A program made the translations under genes and the position numbers. The notes under the pieces are model-generated. The model was not told the origin of the DNA, searched no databases, and saw only the letters and a program-made list of their open reading frames with translations. From Pseudobowmanella zhangzhouensis (GTDB lineage: Bacteria; Pseudomonadota; Gammaproteobacteria; Enterobacterales; Alteromonadaceae), in assembly GCF_042662685.1 (NCBI RefSeq), contig NZ_JBHSYO010000007.1:124001-188000 (forward strand): a stretch of DNA of 64,000 nucleotides. The letters run 5' to 3'. Shown here one piece after another: positions 46,009-55,144 of this stretch. Numbering within the stretch: position 1 is the first letter of the stretch; the number at the start of each line of letters is the position of its first letter.

Positions 46009-47190
46009 GTGCAAAAAACAGATGTGGTCGTTATTGGCGCGGGTGCTGCGGGCTTGTTTTGTGCTGCTGAGGCTGCACGGCGTGGCCGAAAAGTCGTGGT
46101 GATGGATCACGCCAAACGTATTGGCGGTAAAATCCTGATGTCCGGTGGAGGACGCTGCAACTTCACTAATATGTATGCCAGCCATGAAAACTACCTGTCG
46201 GCTAATCCTCATTACTGTAAATCCGCCCTAAGCCGTTATACCCAATGGGACTTTATCTCGTTAGTAGCGGCCAATGGCATTGCCTATCATGAAAAGACGC
46301 TTGGCCAGCTTTTTTGTGACGATTCCGCCAAACAAATCGTCGATTTATTGCTGGATGAGTGTAAGCGCGCAGGCGCTCAAATCATCGCCCGCTGCGAGAT
46401 TCAGCAGGTTGAGAAAGACACATCTGGCTTTCGTCTGGAAACGTCGCAAGGCAGTTGGCAGTGCGAATCGCTGGTGGTTGCTACCGGTGGATTATCTATG
46501 CCAAAACTGGGCGCCAGCCCATTTGGCTATAAGCTCGCCGAACAATTTGGCTTAAGTGTGTTACCCACCCGTGCGGGATTAGTACCGTTTACCCTACATG
46601 AAGAAGACAAACAGGTGCTGGCGGAACTGAGCGGTATCGCAGTGGACTGCACTGCCAGTAATGACGAAGCCAGTTTTAAAGAGGCGCTGTTATTTACCCA
46701 TCGGGGATTAAGCGGCCCAGCGGTATTACAAATCAGCTCATATTGGCAGCCTGGCCAGGCGGTGCACTTTGATTTGTCGCCTAATCTGTCGTTGCATGAT
46801 TTTTTGCAACAGGCGCAGCAAGCACAACCCGATGCACAACTTTCAACCATATTGAGTCAGCACTATCCTAAGCGCCTTATACAAATTGCGCTGCCTTACT
46901 TTGGGCTGACGAATAAACCGATGAAACAGTATCAGGGCAAACAGTTACAACAGGTAGCCGAGGCATTCAATGATTGGGCGGTGAAACCAAATGGCACCGA
47001 AGGCTATCGCACCGCCGAAGTCACCCTCGGCGGCGTTAATACCGACCATCTCAGTTCGAAAACCATGATGAGCAAGGACGTAGAGGGCTTATTCTTTATC
47101 GGTGAAGTGGTCGACGTCACAGGTTGGCTGGGAGGATATAACTTCCAGTGGGCCTGGAGCAGTGGCTGGGTGGCCGGTCAAAACTGCTAG
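46009..47190 (+). CDS. HI0933/BaiN (YhiN-type) FAD-dependent oxidoreductase
   Basis: A ~393-residue flavoprotein. It has the FAD Rossmann motif VVIGAGAAGLFCA at the N-terminus, then GGKILMSGGGRCNFTN, the hallmark of the HI0933 family, and a C-terminal GEVVDVTGWLGGYNFQWAWSSG flavin motif. The start is taken as GTG 46009 because the family begins directly before the first strand; GTGs at 45997 and 46000 are alternatives. Cytoplasmic; the physiological reaction in this family is not well defined. It is the last ordinary chromosomal gene before the A+T-rich defence/Tn7-like region and ends 14 bp before the repeat pair at 47204. Confidence 0.85.
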   Translation: MQKTDVVVIGAGAAGLFCAAEAARRGRKVVVMDHAKRIGGKILMSGGGRCNFTNMYASHENYLSANPHYCKSALSRYTQWDFISLVAANGIAYHEKTLGQLFCDDSAKQIVDLLLDECKRAGAQIIARCEIQQVEKDTSGFRLETSQGSWQCESLVVATGGLSMPKLGASPFGYKLAEQFGLSVLPTRAGLVPFTLHEEDKQVLAELSGIAVDCTASNDEASFKEALLFTHRGLSGPAVLQISSYWQPGQAVHFDLSPNLSLHDFLQQAQQAQPDAQLSTILSQHYPKRLIQIALPYFGLTNKPMKQYQGKQLQQVAEAFNDWAVKPNGTEGYRTAEVTLGGVNTDHLSSKTMMSKDVEGLFFIGEVVDVTGWLGGYNFQWAWSSGWVAGQNC

Positions 47191-47203
47191 GGTGATTTGA
47201 GAT

Positions 47204-47244
47204 AATTAAAACGAAGACTGTTTAAATTGAAGCGAAGACTATCT
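47204..47244. repeat. Two ~20-bp direct repeats, candidate Tn7-like end
   Basis: AATTAAAACGAAGACTGTTT at 47204 and AATTGAAGCGAAGACTATCT at 47225: 15 or more of 20 bases identical, offset 21 bp. Evenly spaced ~20-bp repeats are what TnsB binds at Tn7-type transposon ends. A weak inverted third copy (GTCTTCTTTT) appears near 47303. They begin 14 bases after the HI0933-family gene. No terminal TGT or target duplication could be confirmed, so this is a hypothesis. Confidence 0.4.
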
Positions 47245-47262
47245 CACTACCAAGTTGTAACT

Positions 47263-47294
47263 AAAAAGGCTTAACCTATTGAAAGTTAAGCCTT
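47263..47294 (-). terminator. Terminator of the defence operon
   Basis: 10-bp perfect stem AAGGCTTAAC (47266-47275) with GTTAAGCCTT (47285-47294), nine-base loop. Minus-strand reading gives a U tract (47263-47267). It follows the last gene of the operon. Confidence 0.75.
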
Positions 47295-47319
47295 AAATAT
47301 TGTCTTCTTTTTTGTGTAA

Positions 47320-48846
47320 TCAATAACTTTTATAGAATGCCTCGGCTTCGAATTTCATAAACTCAGCAGATTTTTCGCTACTTCTTGAGATTACCTGAAA
47401 AGGTTCCAACCTCGCGATTTCTGTTTGTAAATCTTTGGCAGTTTTATTTGTACAACCAAGAATATCCTGAACAGAACTCGTCGAAACCCCTTCACACTGG
47501 AAAATATACGCAAATTCAAGAAGTTCCTGGAAGTTGAAAAACTTCTGTTGATAGTCATTAGGCGACTGACTAGCAAAAAATACAACAATCCCTTTTGAAC
47601 GACCTTCACGAATTATCCTTTCAAGGAATATATTCTTTTGACCTAGATAATTGTGTGCCTCATCGATGACCAGAATTGTTCGAATGGTTCTTCTTCCTGA
47701 CTGCACAGGGCTATCCGGAAGAGACGCCATTTCCTTATAAAGTCGTTCGATTATTAAATAACCAACCAGCTCTTTAAGTACGGGCATCGCATGAACATCT
47801 ACTAAAAACGAACGGTTTGATACCTTCTCAATCGGCGCAATGTCACTGCCATGTCCCCAGAATAGGTTGAAGTCTGAAAGGTCTCTTAGCACTTCAATTA
47901 GACTGTCGTCTTTCTTCCCTTCCTCTTCGTACATCTCCTGAACAATGTTCAAAACATCTCGAAAATCAGGGAACGGTAATGGCATATCTGAACGTTTAGC
48001 ATACGCTGCTCGAATAGCTTCGGTTAGTGCACCCTTCTGCACAACACCAAGCTTTGAATTAATCGAAGCAAAACTTTCAGCTTTTTCCCGAGCTGAAATA
48101 TTTATAGTTTGTTCATCATACGAAGGCAGTACAAATGGATTTATAGGTAATGTTTGATTTCCTTGCAATAGTCGGTATGGGGTCACTTTTGCGACATCTA
48201 AGAATTTTTGGTTATCAACAACATCACCTTTGTAATCAAAGAAGATAAAGTTAGTTTGGTAGTTTGATTGCGTCCTAATATCCGCAAGGATTTTCAATAA
48301 AAATTGGGTTTTGCCGACACCAGGCTTACCCATAATTGCTAAATGCGAATTTGCATGCTTTGCTGTGTTGTTAAGCTCAAGTAGCTGGTCTTTCTTGTCT
48401 AAGATAGTCTTTCCAATAAAGATATCCAAACCAGTCCCTTTAACTTCTTTACGGCCTGAGAACTGCACCATATCAGTAATTTTCTTCAAGAAAATCTCAG
48501 CATCTTTGTTTGAGTCATCAAACATAGCTGTCAAATGTTTGCTACCGTTATCAATGTGATCTTTTATTAGTGACTTATTCGAATAAAACTCATCTTCGGA
48601 AAGTTCTTTAATACCATGAACAAAACTGAGTACGGTTTTAAAAAAAAGCTCATCAGAGCCAATAAAAGTTGGTCTTTTTATTTCAGGACCAGAAAAGTCA
48701 GTACTCCTAGGTACATTCTTACCGTCTACTGCAATGGAGACAGAAAATGCAATTCTGGCTAAAACATATTTTTCAAGCTTAGTTTCGAAGCGAAGACCAC
48801 TGAGAATCTCATCAGATAGAACCGACGTATATAATCTATCAGCCAT
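47320..48846 (-). CDS. DndE-like domain fused to HerA-type ATPase
   Basis: A 508-residue protein. Residues ~1-115 resemble DndE (an S-x-x-x-x-x-L helix, RIAFSVSI, RPTFIGSDELFF, HIDNGSKHL), the DNA-nick-binding tetramer of phosphorothioate systems. The remainder is a HerA/FtsK-like P-loop ATPase with Walker A GKPGVGKT (Lys179), Walker B ILVIDEAHN and a sensor segment FFASQSPND. HerA-type motors assemble as hexamers and pump or unwind DNA, so a DndE-guided translocase is inferred. It is the last gene of the operon; its start and the DndD-like stop share base 48846. Confidence 0.85.
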   Translation of the reverse strand: MADRLYTSVLSDEILSGLRFETKLEKYVLARIAFSVSIAVDGKNVPRSTDFSGPEIKRPTFIGSDELFFKTVLSFVHGIKELSEDEFYSNKSLIKDHIDNGSKHLTAMFDDSNKDAEIFLKKITDMVQFSGRKEVKGTGLDIFIGKTILDKKDQLLELNNTAKHANSHLAIMGKPGVGKTQFLLKILADIRTQSNYQTNFIFFDYKGDVVDNQKFLDVAKVTPYRLLQGNQTLPINPFVLPSYDEQTINISAREKAESFASINSKLGVVQKGALTEAIRAAYAKRSDMPLPFPDFRDVLNIVQEMYEEEGKKDDSLIEVLRDLSDFNLFWGHGSDIAPIEKVSNRSFLVDVHAMPVLKELVGYLIIERLYKEMASLPDSPVQSGRRTIRTILVIDEAHNYLGQKNIFLERIIREGRSKGIVVFFASQSPNDYQQKFFNFQELLEFAYIFQCEGVSTSSVQDILGCTNKTAKDLQTEIARLEPFQVISRSSEKSAEFMKFEAEAFYKSY

Positions 48847-50840
48847 TATTTTTCCTCCCAGAAGTAGCCGGTTTTAAGAGTTGTGAGCTCTTGTTGGTGA
48901 TTAAAAACTAAACTAGCAGCGCCACTAAGATGGCTTTCTAGTACTTTAAAGTAGTTTTCATCAATCTCCGTATCTGTGGAAAGAATAATGACTTGATCAC
49001 CTGCATTCGGAAAATAATTTCTAATAATATTGTCGCGATGCGTACTGTCCAGACGAGATAAAGGTGTATCAATGATAATTGGCAAATTTAGCTGACTTGT
49101 TTGAGAAAGTCCCCAAAGCAAAGACAATGCAAATACTTCCTTTTCCCCGGCGGACAAGCCTGACTTCTTAATTTCATGGCCATTTCGATCTGAAATTTTA
49201 ACTTCATAGCTCTTCTCATCTATAGTGATATCTTTAATTAAACCACTTTTTGATGAGAGCAACTTGTACATCTCAAAGGTCTTTTCTTGAAGTAGATGAA
49301 CTTTGCTTTTCCGCATTCTCACAATAAACTGGTTGAGCAATCCTGCAATTGCATCACACTCATTGATAAAATCGCTTTTCTCTTTCGATACATTATGCTT
49401 TTCGTAAAGCTTTTCGATTTCAAATTCAATTTCACGAACTTTCTTCTCTAAAGAAAGAATATCTTCTTCAAGGATCCGAAGTTGCTCAGTTTTACGTCCA
49501 ATCTGAGTTGCACAGCTCTCCATTTCTTCTTGGAGTTGGCCGAAAAGCTCTTGCTCACTTTCAGTTGCACTGCCGCTATTAAGCGAAGATTCAATCTTTT
49601 TAAGTTCAACCTCCAGTTCCTGTTTTTCTTCGACCAGAGGCTTAATCAAAAAGACATCACTATTCTCAAGCTCTTCAATTTTTTGAAGAATCCTCGCAGC
49701 ATCGCGATCCGAAAGATTAAGTAGTTTATCAGTAGCTGCTTGAGCATCACCCTCACGTAAAAGGTTGAAAATCCGCTTCTCAAGTTCAACCATTTTCTCA
49801 TCTGATAATCTTTCGTTGTAAATTGGCTCAGGCTCTTCTACAACTCTGACAATCTTTTTAGCTAATTCCTCTGCGTGTTCTTTAATCGCCTCACCCTGGA
49901 GTGATTCTCTTTCATTTTCAATTTGTTGACGGATCCCATCAAAAAAACCACCTAACAAACTAAAAGGTAAACTTTTCTCACACAGTCCACGGATTTCATT
50001 TTCTAACTGTCCTAACCTGTTAGAGGTTTGAATCCGTCTTTTCTCTGCTTCACGAATAGCATCTCTGCTTTCAGGATCGCGGTTAAAAGTAGCTTGAAAA
50101 CGCTTTTTAGCTTCATCGTACTGTTCCTTAAAAGCAGTCAAATCTTCTTTTATTTCATCACGTTCTCGGTTAAGTCGAGTATATTTAGCCTGCTCTTTTT
50201 TGAGTTCACTTTCTTTAAATGTCAAATCTTCGTCAGATATCTCAACGAACCCTTTGCGCTCTTCTTGCTTTAAATAAAGTAAATCGCTGGAAAGCTGGTT
50301 GATATTCTGAATACCAAGTGCCGCTTCTAGTGATGACTTTAACCTTACTTCTGAGTGGTCGTCCGCCGCAATTTCTTGAATTTTTTCACCGTCAAAAAAG
50401 AAAAACTGCGTGATACCTGGGGGAACAGTTGCTCTTATAAAATCTTGCCACATCTGCTGATTTTGAACTGACACTCGTTTCCCATCTTTAACGACGACCA
50501 AACGTTCATTCAGATCTTTAGCCTTCGGGCTTTCGATTACACCAGAACTCCATGAACGTTTTACAATCAGCTCACTACCATCATCCAGTTCAGCGGTTAA
50601 TTCAAAACTAACTGCCGCATTTCCTTTGGCTATTTCTTTACGGTTAATTGCACGGAAAATTTCATCTGCTTTACCACCATAAAGACAGTAGTTGATACTC
50701 TCCATGATGGATGTTTTACCGGCCCCGTTCATACCGCCTATTAAGAAAATCGACTTCCCATTTTCACTGTCTGGAAAATGAATCTCGGTAGGAAACTGAA
50801 ATGACTTATAATTCTCGATTGAAAGCTTTCTGAACTTCAT
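48846..50840 (-). CDS. DndD-like SMC-type ATPase
   Basis: A 664-residue SMC/Rad50-like ATPase. Walker A GMNGAGKT (residues 36-43), then a long heptad-rich coiled coil (about 190-560) with a central break, and the C-terminal signature LSAGEKEVFALSLLWGL, Walker B PIIIDTPLSRLD and a His-containing loop. The FFFDGEKIQEIA segment is typical of DndD. In Dnd systems this protein couples ATP to DNA processing. Here it sits between a 62-residue protein and the DndE-HerA gene, with 4- and 1-base overlaps. Confidence 0.88.
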   Translation of the reverse strand: MKFRKLSIENYKSFQFPTEIHFPDSENGKSIFLIGGMNGAGKTSIMESINYCLYGGKADEIFRAINRKEIAKGNAAVSFELTAELDDGSELIVKRSWSSGVIESPKAKDLNERLVVVKDGKRVSVQNQQMWQDFIRATVPPGITQFFFFDGEKIQEIAADDHSEVRLKSSLEAALGIQNINQLSSDLLYLKQEERKGFVEISDEDLTFKESELKKEQAKYTRLNRERDEIKEDLTAFKEQYDEAKKRFQATFNRDPESRDAIREAEKRRIQTSNRLGQLENEIRGLCEKSLPFSLLGGFFDGIRQQIENERESLQGEAIKEHAEELAKKIVRVVEEPEPIYNERLSDEKMVELEKRIFNLLREGDAQAATDKLLNLSDRDAARILQKIEELENSDVFLIKPLVEEKQELEVELKKIESSLNSGSATESEQELFGQLQEEMESCATQIGRKTEQLRILEEDILSLEKKVREIEFEIEKLYEKHNVSKEKSDFINECDAIAGLLNQFIVRMRKSKVHLLQEKTFEMYKLLSSKSGLIKDITIDEKSYEVKISDRNGHEIKKSGLSAGEKEVFALSLLWGLSQTSQLNLPIIIDTPLSRLDSTHRDNIIRNYFPNAGDQVIILSTDTEIDENYFKVLESHLSGAASLVFNHQQELTTLKTGYFWEEK

Positions 50841-51025
50841 GCTTTTGACTCCTCGATCGAAGAGCTATTCACAATTTCACGTAAAGCATCGTATATTCCC
50901 GTCCGCCGCTCTTTAAACTCAAAATCCCTTTCTGTATCTAATAGCTTTATGACTTTATCAAAGCTGACACGGTGCTGAGAGCAAAGTTCAGCAAGCAACT
51001 TTTTATCATCATCATTCAATTTCAT
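50837..51025 (-). CDS. DNA modification system-associated small protein, 62 aa
   Basis: A highly charged helical protein of 62 residues, LNDDDKKLLAELC...RVSFDKVIKLLD, without signal or membrane segment. It matches small proteins described next to DndD/methylase modules as DNA modification system-associated. The overlap with both neighbours (1 and 4 bases) means fixed stoichiometry with HsdS-like and DndD-like proteins. Its biochemical role is unknown. Confidence 0.75.
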   Translation of the reverse strand: MKLNDDDKKLLAELCSQHRVSFDKVIKLLDTERDFEFKERRTGIYDALREIVNSSSIEESKA

Positions 51026-52407
51026 TAGACTGCTCCCTCAATCAGTTCTTCCACCATTCTTTTCGCTTGGTCAAGTAGTTGCTCAGATTCCTTTTTGGCA
51101 ATTTTTGACTGATTAACCAAATCAGAAAGCTCAGCCATTTTATCTTCTGTTAAGATCGGAATTTTTAAAGCGGCAATATCCTTGGGTTTCCAATGCACAA
51201 TAAGTGCACCAGAGCAATCTCTGTCTATCTGGAACTGACAAATCGGAGAATTAATTACTAAAGCCAAGTATTCAGATGGTAACGACTCATCCTTTTTCGA
51301 GAGCTTCATAATTCCACCGGAGATAATTCCATCTACAGGCTCATCAACTACATAACAAACACCAACAGTCCCATCTTTGGTTAAAAGAATATCTCCAATT
51401 TTAGGCTGATAACTTACCAAGCTATTGAAAAGTGTCTCTGAGATGTATTTATCACTATTCCCAGTAACAACACCCGTTTTCTTTACATTACTAACTCGAA
51501 CAAAAAGTTTTCCGCTGCTTGTATATGCAGGACTGCCAACCTCAATCCCCTTTTGAAAATCAACTAATTCTCGGAGAGGTTTAGACTGAATCATACTCAG
51601 ATGATTTGCCTGCTGTTTGAAATGGACTTGAAAATAGTCAGAATCAATCCTGCCGCCGCTAACGACTTCACTAAAACTAGTTTCGTAGCTTTTAGGCCTG
51701 TCCAATACCAATTTATCTAGCCCAAGTTCTTTTATTAGTGCTGATTTGGCACTATCGTATAATTGTTTTGATAGATTTTTTTTCTCAAATGAACTTTTAA
51801 CTAATTGACTTATAAGATCATGTATTTCTTTATTTGGAATTGGAATCAACACACTCCTAACAGCATCCTTTGCGATGGTAAGCGGAACCGTTCCAGTAAC
51901 ATGTTTTTCAATGCTTTTTTTTCCGTAAAATGATTGAAAGTATGCATACAAAAAAAACGTTGAAATTTCTTTACTTGTTCTGATGAGAAATAAATTCATA
52001 CCGAGGGATACAGGCCTATTTAGCTCAGGCATTAAATATACCTTACCTGCACTCCCAATTTTATTAATTAGAATTTCACCACCAAAAACCTTCGACTTAC
52101 TTAGATATTCATACGCATGCTCAGAAATATATTTAACACCTTCTGAGAACTGCTCTTCTTCTAAATCAGCAGTCCTAACCATATAAGCAAAGTCTGGATT
52201 ATCAAGCAGAGAAACATGACTTTTCAACGTCTCATAACTACCGTTTGCGTGATAATCAGTTAATGTTGCAATAAAGCTACCTAACTTTTCAAAGTTTCCT
52301 GACTTTATTTTTCTATCAACATTTAAATATTCCGGTTTAAAGAAATCGGCATCAAATCTTCTAACCTCTGCTAGACTAGATACATTAATTTCACTCCAAA
52401 CTGCCAT
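51025..52407 (-). CDS. HsdS-like DNA specificity subunit
   Basis: A 460-residue protein with the two-target-recognition-domain plan of type I specificity subunits: each half has a variable globular region followed by a conserved helix (LIKELGLDKLVL... and KKESEQLLDQAKRMVEELIEG). It would direct the adjacent methylase to a bipartite site. The first base of its stop overlaps the next gene and its start shares a base with the methylase gene stop. Its recognition sequence cannot be read from the protein. Confidence 0.8.
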   Translation of the reverse strand: MAVWSEINVSSLAEVRRFDADFFKPEYLNVDRKIKSGNFEKLGSFIATLTDYHANGSYETLKSHVSLLDNPDFAYMVRTADLEEEQFSEGVKYISEHAYEYLSKSKVFGGEILINKIGSAGKVYLMPELNRPVSLGMNLFLIRTSKEISTFFLYAYFQSFYGKKSIEKHVTGTVPLTIAKDAVRSVLIPIPNKEIHDLISQLVKSSFEKKNLSKQLYDSAKSALIKELGLDKLVLDRPKSYETSFSEVVSGGRIDSDYFQVHFKQQANHLSMIQSKPLRELVDFQKGIEVGSPAYTSSGKLFVRVSNVKKTGVVTGNSDKYISETLFNSLVSYQPKIGDILLTKDGTVGVCYVVDEPVDGIISGGIMKLSKKDESLPSEYLALVINSPICQFQIDRDCSGALIVHWKPKDIAALKIPILTEDKMAELSDLVNQSKIAKKESEQLLDQAKRMVEELIEGAV

Positions 52408-55133
52408 TACTTAACCTCCCAGAAGTCAAACTTATGCTTTTGAGCAAATCTGACAAATGCCTCAGCAATGCATAGCTGCTCTTCAGGAATAGAAATAACA
52501 TCGTTTAGATCACTTGCACTCAGATCAAAGTTAACAAGATCTTGGTTTATTACTGGCTGGCCATCTTCAAATTCAATAAGATTGCCGTCATCATCCGTAA
52601 GGTAGTCATAATCACCCGAATTATTTTTTCCGCCTCGTTCAGAGACTGCCATGAAGATAGGATAATCTAACTTTTTCGCGACTTCCGCATCAATCCAACG
52701 CTCTTTAAGCGTTCCGAGCAATTCATCATCGTTAAGTAGCAGTTCCAGCTTACCTTTGTTAGTCAATTTTTTAAGCTCAAATTCAGCCTCTGGAATAGCG
52801 TTTTCAAGAGACCTAATTGCAGCCTTAATTTTCTTGCTTTTCTCTTTTTGGCTGTCTTTTAGTGCTTTTTTATCAGCTTTTAATTTATCTTTAAGTGGTT
52901 TTAGTTCAGCATTTAAATCTTTCTTAGTGCCAGACCAGTTTGCCGAAATCACATCAATTTCTTGTTGAACTGTCATCTCTAACGCTTCAACATCTGAATC
53001 AAGATTTTCGAGCTTTTGCTTTTCACCAAGCAGCTCGCGACGTAAGTCTGAAATCTTGTCTTCTGCTTGTGCAATTAGATCCTCTAAATCTTTGGGTGTT
53101 TCATCATCGGCATCTGTAGATTCCACTTCCTCATCAGCTACTTCATTCTCTATTTCACCAAATGCTTCAAACAGCAATTCTGCAATTTCTTCAGGGATGT
53201 TTTCTTCCTGAATGTCTACTTCTGAATCAAAAGTAGTTAACAATGTTTGAATCTGCGCTTCATAGTCAGGGCACGCTGCCGCAACCTGTTGTTTGATGTT
53301 TTGAATATCAGAAAGTTGAGAATCAGTATATTTTTGTATAAAGAGAACCGATGTTTTTGTACCAGTATGTGGTTTAAAACTATTAGGATGTAGCCCGACT
53401 ACAGCCAAAAGTCGCGCTTTTCGTAAAATCCATTCACGAATAAAAGCAAGGGAAGAGTTATTAAACTTGCCTTGTGGTAACACAATGGCTGCTCGTCCGC
53501 CAGGTTTCAAGAACTTAAGAATTCGCTCAATGAACAGAACATCACGCTCTTCTTTAGCAGCTTTATCTTTTGCACGTTTTAGTGCTGGCTTGCCAAGTTC
53601 ATACTGTACTAAGGTTTTTTTATCTTTTATCTCGCCTGCAAATGGTGGATTAGCGAGAATAATATCGAACTTTAGCTCGTCAAAATACTTCCAGGCTAAG
53701 TCATCGTCTTTGATGACATTTGCTTCATCTTCTTTAGCAATTTTATTTTTAATTAGCTTAGAAGATATGAGTTTCTGCATCAGATGCTGACCAGAGCTGG
53801 TTTCATACCAACTTCTTGGCTCTAGACTACTTACGTCAGGTCCAAATATATTCGTGTGTCCATCGCCTGCAATAAGCATCAAAGCGCGAGAAGTTTTAGC
53901 TGCGCGTTCCTCAAAATCAATTCCCCACAAATACTTACCTGCATACCTGTGTTTTCTGAGTTCCCTGTCATCGGCACTAGTAGCTGGGTAGCACCATTCC
54001 ATTGCATGTAGTAAGAAACCGGCTGAACCACATGACGGATCCATCACATATTCGGTTCGTTTCGGATTAAGCATACGCACACACATCTCAATGACATGAC
54101 GAGGTGTGAAAAACTGGCCTTTTTTCTTTTTCGCTTCTGATGGAAGTAAATATTCAAATGCGTCATCCATTATGCGAAGGTTTGAGCCCATCAAACGTAC
54201 CCCTTCAATAGGACCAACGCAAACTTGTAAATGCCGTTTTGTTAGCTCTATATCTTCATTTTCTTTGAATATACCTGGCCACTCCTCACAGGCTTTCCGA
54301 AACAATTTATTTATGCGGTCGTAGGTAATTTCTGGATCTAAAGCTTTGTGGAACTCAACCTCTTGATTGGGCCTATTTTCTTCAGCTTCTTTCTCATCCC
54401 ATATTTTTGCAAAGATAAGTTTAAAAATTTCATTGAATTCATCTTTGCCACTGTCAGCTAATACTAGTTCTTCAAGATCCTGGACAATTTTTTTGAAGTT
54501 GAAACTTCGCTTTAGATGCGCGAGGGTGCGCTTTGCTTCCAGCACATCTTTTGGCTCCTGGCCACGTTTCGGTAGATCTGTTAATGTATCGTCAAAATTT
54601 GCCGGGTAAGGTCGAAATAAAATAATAGAATCACTACCATTGGACCATACGCCAACAGGCGATCCTTCTGCGTTAAGGTAGCTTTTAAGTTGTTCGATAC
54701 CATCCTTACGTTTAGGTTTCTTTACTTCGATTATTATTTTTGGCGTTTGTTTAGTAGCGTCCGTATATACGACGATATCGGCAGCTTTAGTATTCACTTC
54801 AGTGCCAAAATGTACGCTTTTTTCTAATTCAAGCTCTTCTGGCTTATATTCATAATGGTTAAGCAGCTTATAGACCCACAATTGACGAACTATCTCTTCT
54901 GGGTTTGACTTACCTGTTTCATCGAATACTTGTACTTCTTCTTTTCCTGATGAGAAAGGGACAAAGCTTTTCATGAAATATTTTGTTTTGCCTGCATCAC
55001 GGCCTGTAGAAGCAGTTTTAGGATAAATTTCGATTATTTGGTGCAAAGGCTTACCAAGATTATCAAACTCTATAAGCTCATATTTTGTTGTTGGATCCTT
55101 AAAGATCTTATCCATTATTTCTTTTGTAATCAT
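52407..55133 (-). CDS. N6-adenine DNA methylase with N-terminal PD-(D/E)xK-like domain
   Basis: A 908-residue protein with three parts. Residues ~50-190 resemble the HsdR N-terminal nuclease domain, with Asp119 and the Glu136-Val-Lys138 pair of a PD-(D/E)xK site. Residues ~330-600 are an HsdM-type methylase: SAM motif DPSCGSAGF (near 360) and catalytic NPPF (near 494), a gamma-class order. Then an acidic linker and a long coiled coil (~680-830), probably an assembly arm, followed by a C-terminal tail. No helicase motor is fused, so this is not HsdR. Cutting may reside here, in Mrr, or in both. Confidence 0.88.
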   Translation of the reverse strand: MITKEIMDKIFKDPTTKYELIEFDNLGKPLHQIIEIYPKTASTGRDAGKTKYFMKSFVPFSSGKEEVQVFDETGKSNPEEIVRQLWVYKLLNHYEYKPEELELEKSVHFGTEVNTKAADIVVYTDATKQTPKIIIEVKKPKRKDGIEQLKSYLNAEGSPVGVWSNGSDSIILFRPYPANFDDTLTDLPKRGQEPKDVLEAKRTLAHLKRSFNFKKIVQDLEELVLADSGKDEFNEIFKLIFAKIWDEKEAEENRPNQEVEFHKALDPEITYDRINKLFRKACEEWPGIFKENEDIELTKRHLQVCVGPIEGVRLMGSNLRIMDDAFEYLLPSEAKKKKGQFFTPRHVIEMCVRMLNPKRTEYVMDPSCGSAGFLLHAMEWCYPATSADDRELRKHRYAGKYLWGIDFEERAAKTSRALMLIAGDGHTNIFGPDVSSLEPRSWYETSSGQHLMQKLISSKLIKNKIAKEDEANVIKDDDLAWKYFDELKFDIILANPPFAGEIKDKKTLVQYELGKPALKRAKDKAAKEERDVLFIERILKFLKPGGRAAIVLPQGKFNNSSLAFIREWILRKARLLAVVGLHPNSFKPHTGTKTSVLFIQKYTDSQLSDIQNIKQQVAAACPDYEAQIQTLLTTFDSEVDIQEENIPEEIAELLFEAFGEIENEVADEEVESTDADDETPKDLEDLIAQAEDKISDLRRELLGEKQKLENLDSDVEALEMTVQQEIDVISANWSGTKKDLNAELKPLKDKLKADKKALKDSQKEKSKKIKAAIRSLENAIPEAEFELKKLTNKGKLELLLNDDELLGTLKERWIDAEVAKKLDYPIFMAVSERGGKNNSGDYDYLTDDDGNLIEFEDGQPVINQDLVNFDLSASDLNDVISIPEEQLCIAEAFVRFAQKHKFDFWEVK

Positions 55134-55144
55134 TATGATGCCTT

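Noticed and set aside
47320..50840. DNA phosphorothioation (Dnd) system
   Set aside because: DndD- and DndE-like parts are present, but there is no DndC, DndB or cysteine desulfurase; modification is more likely methylation.
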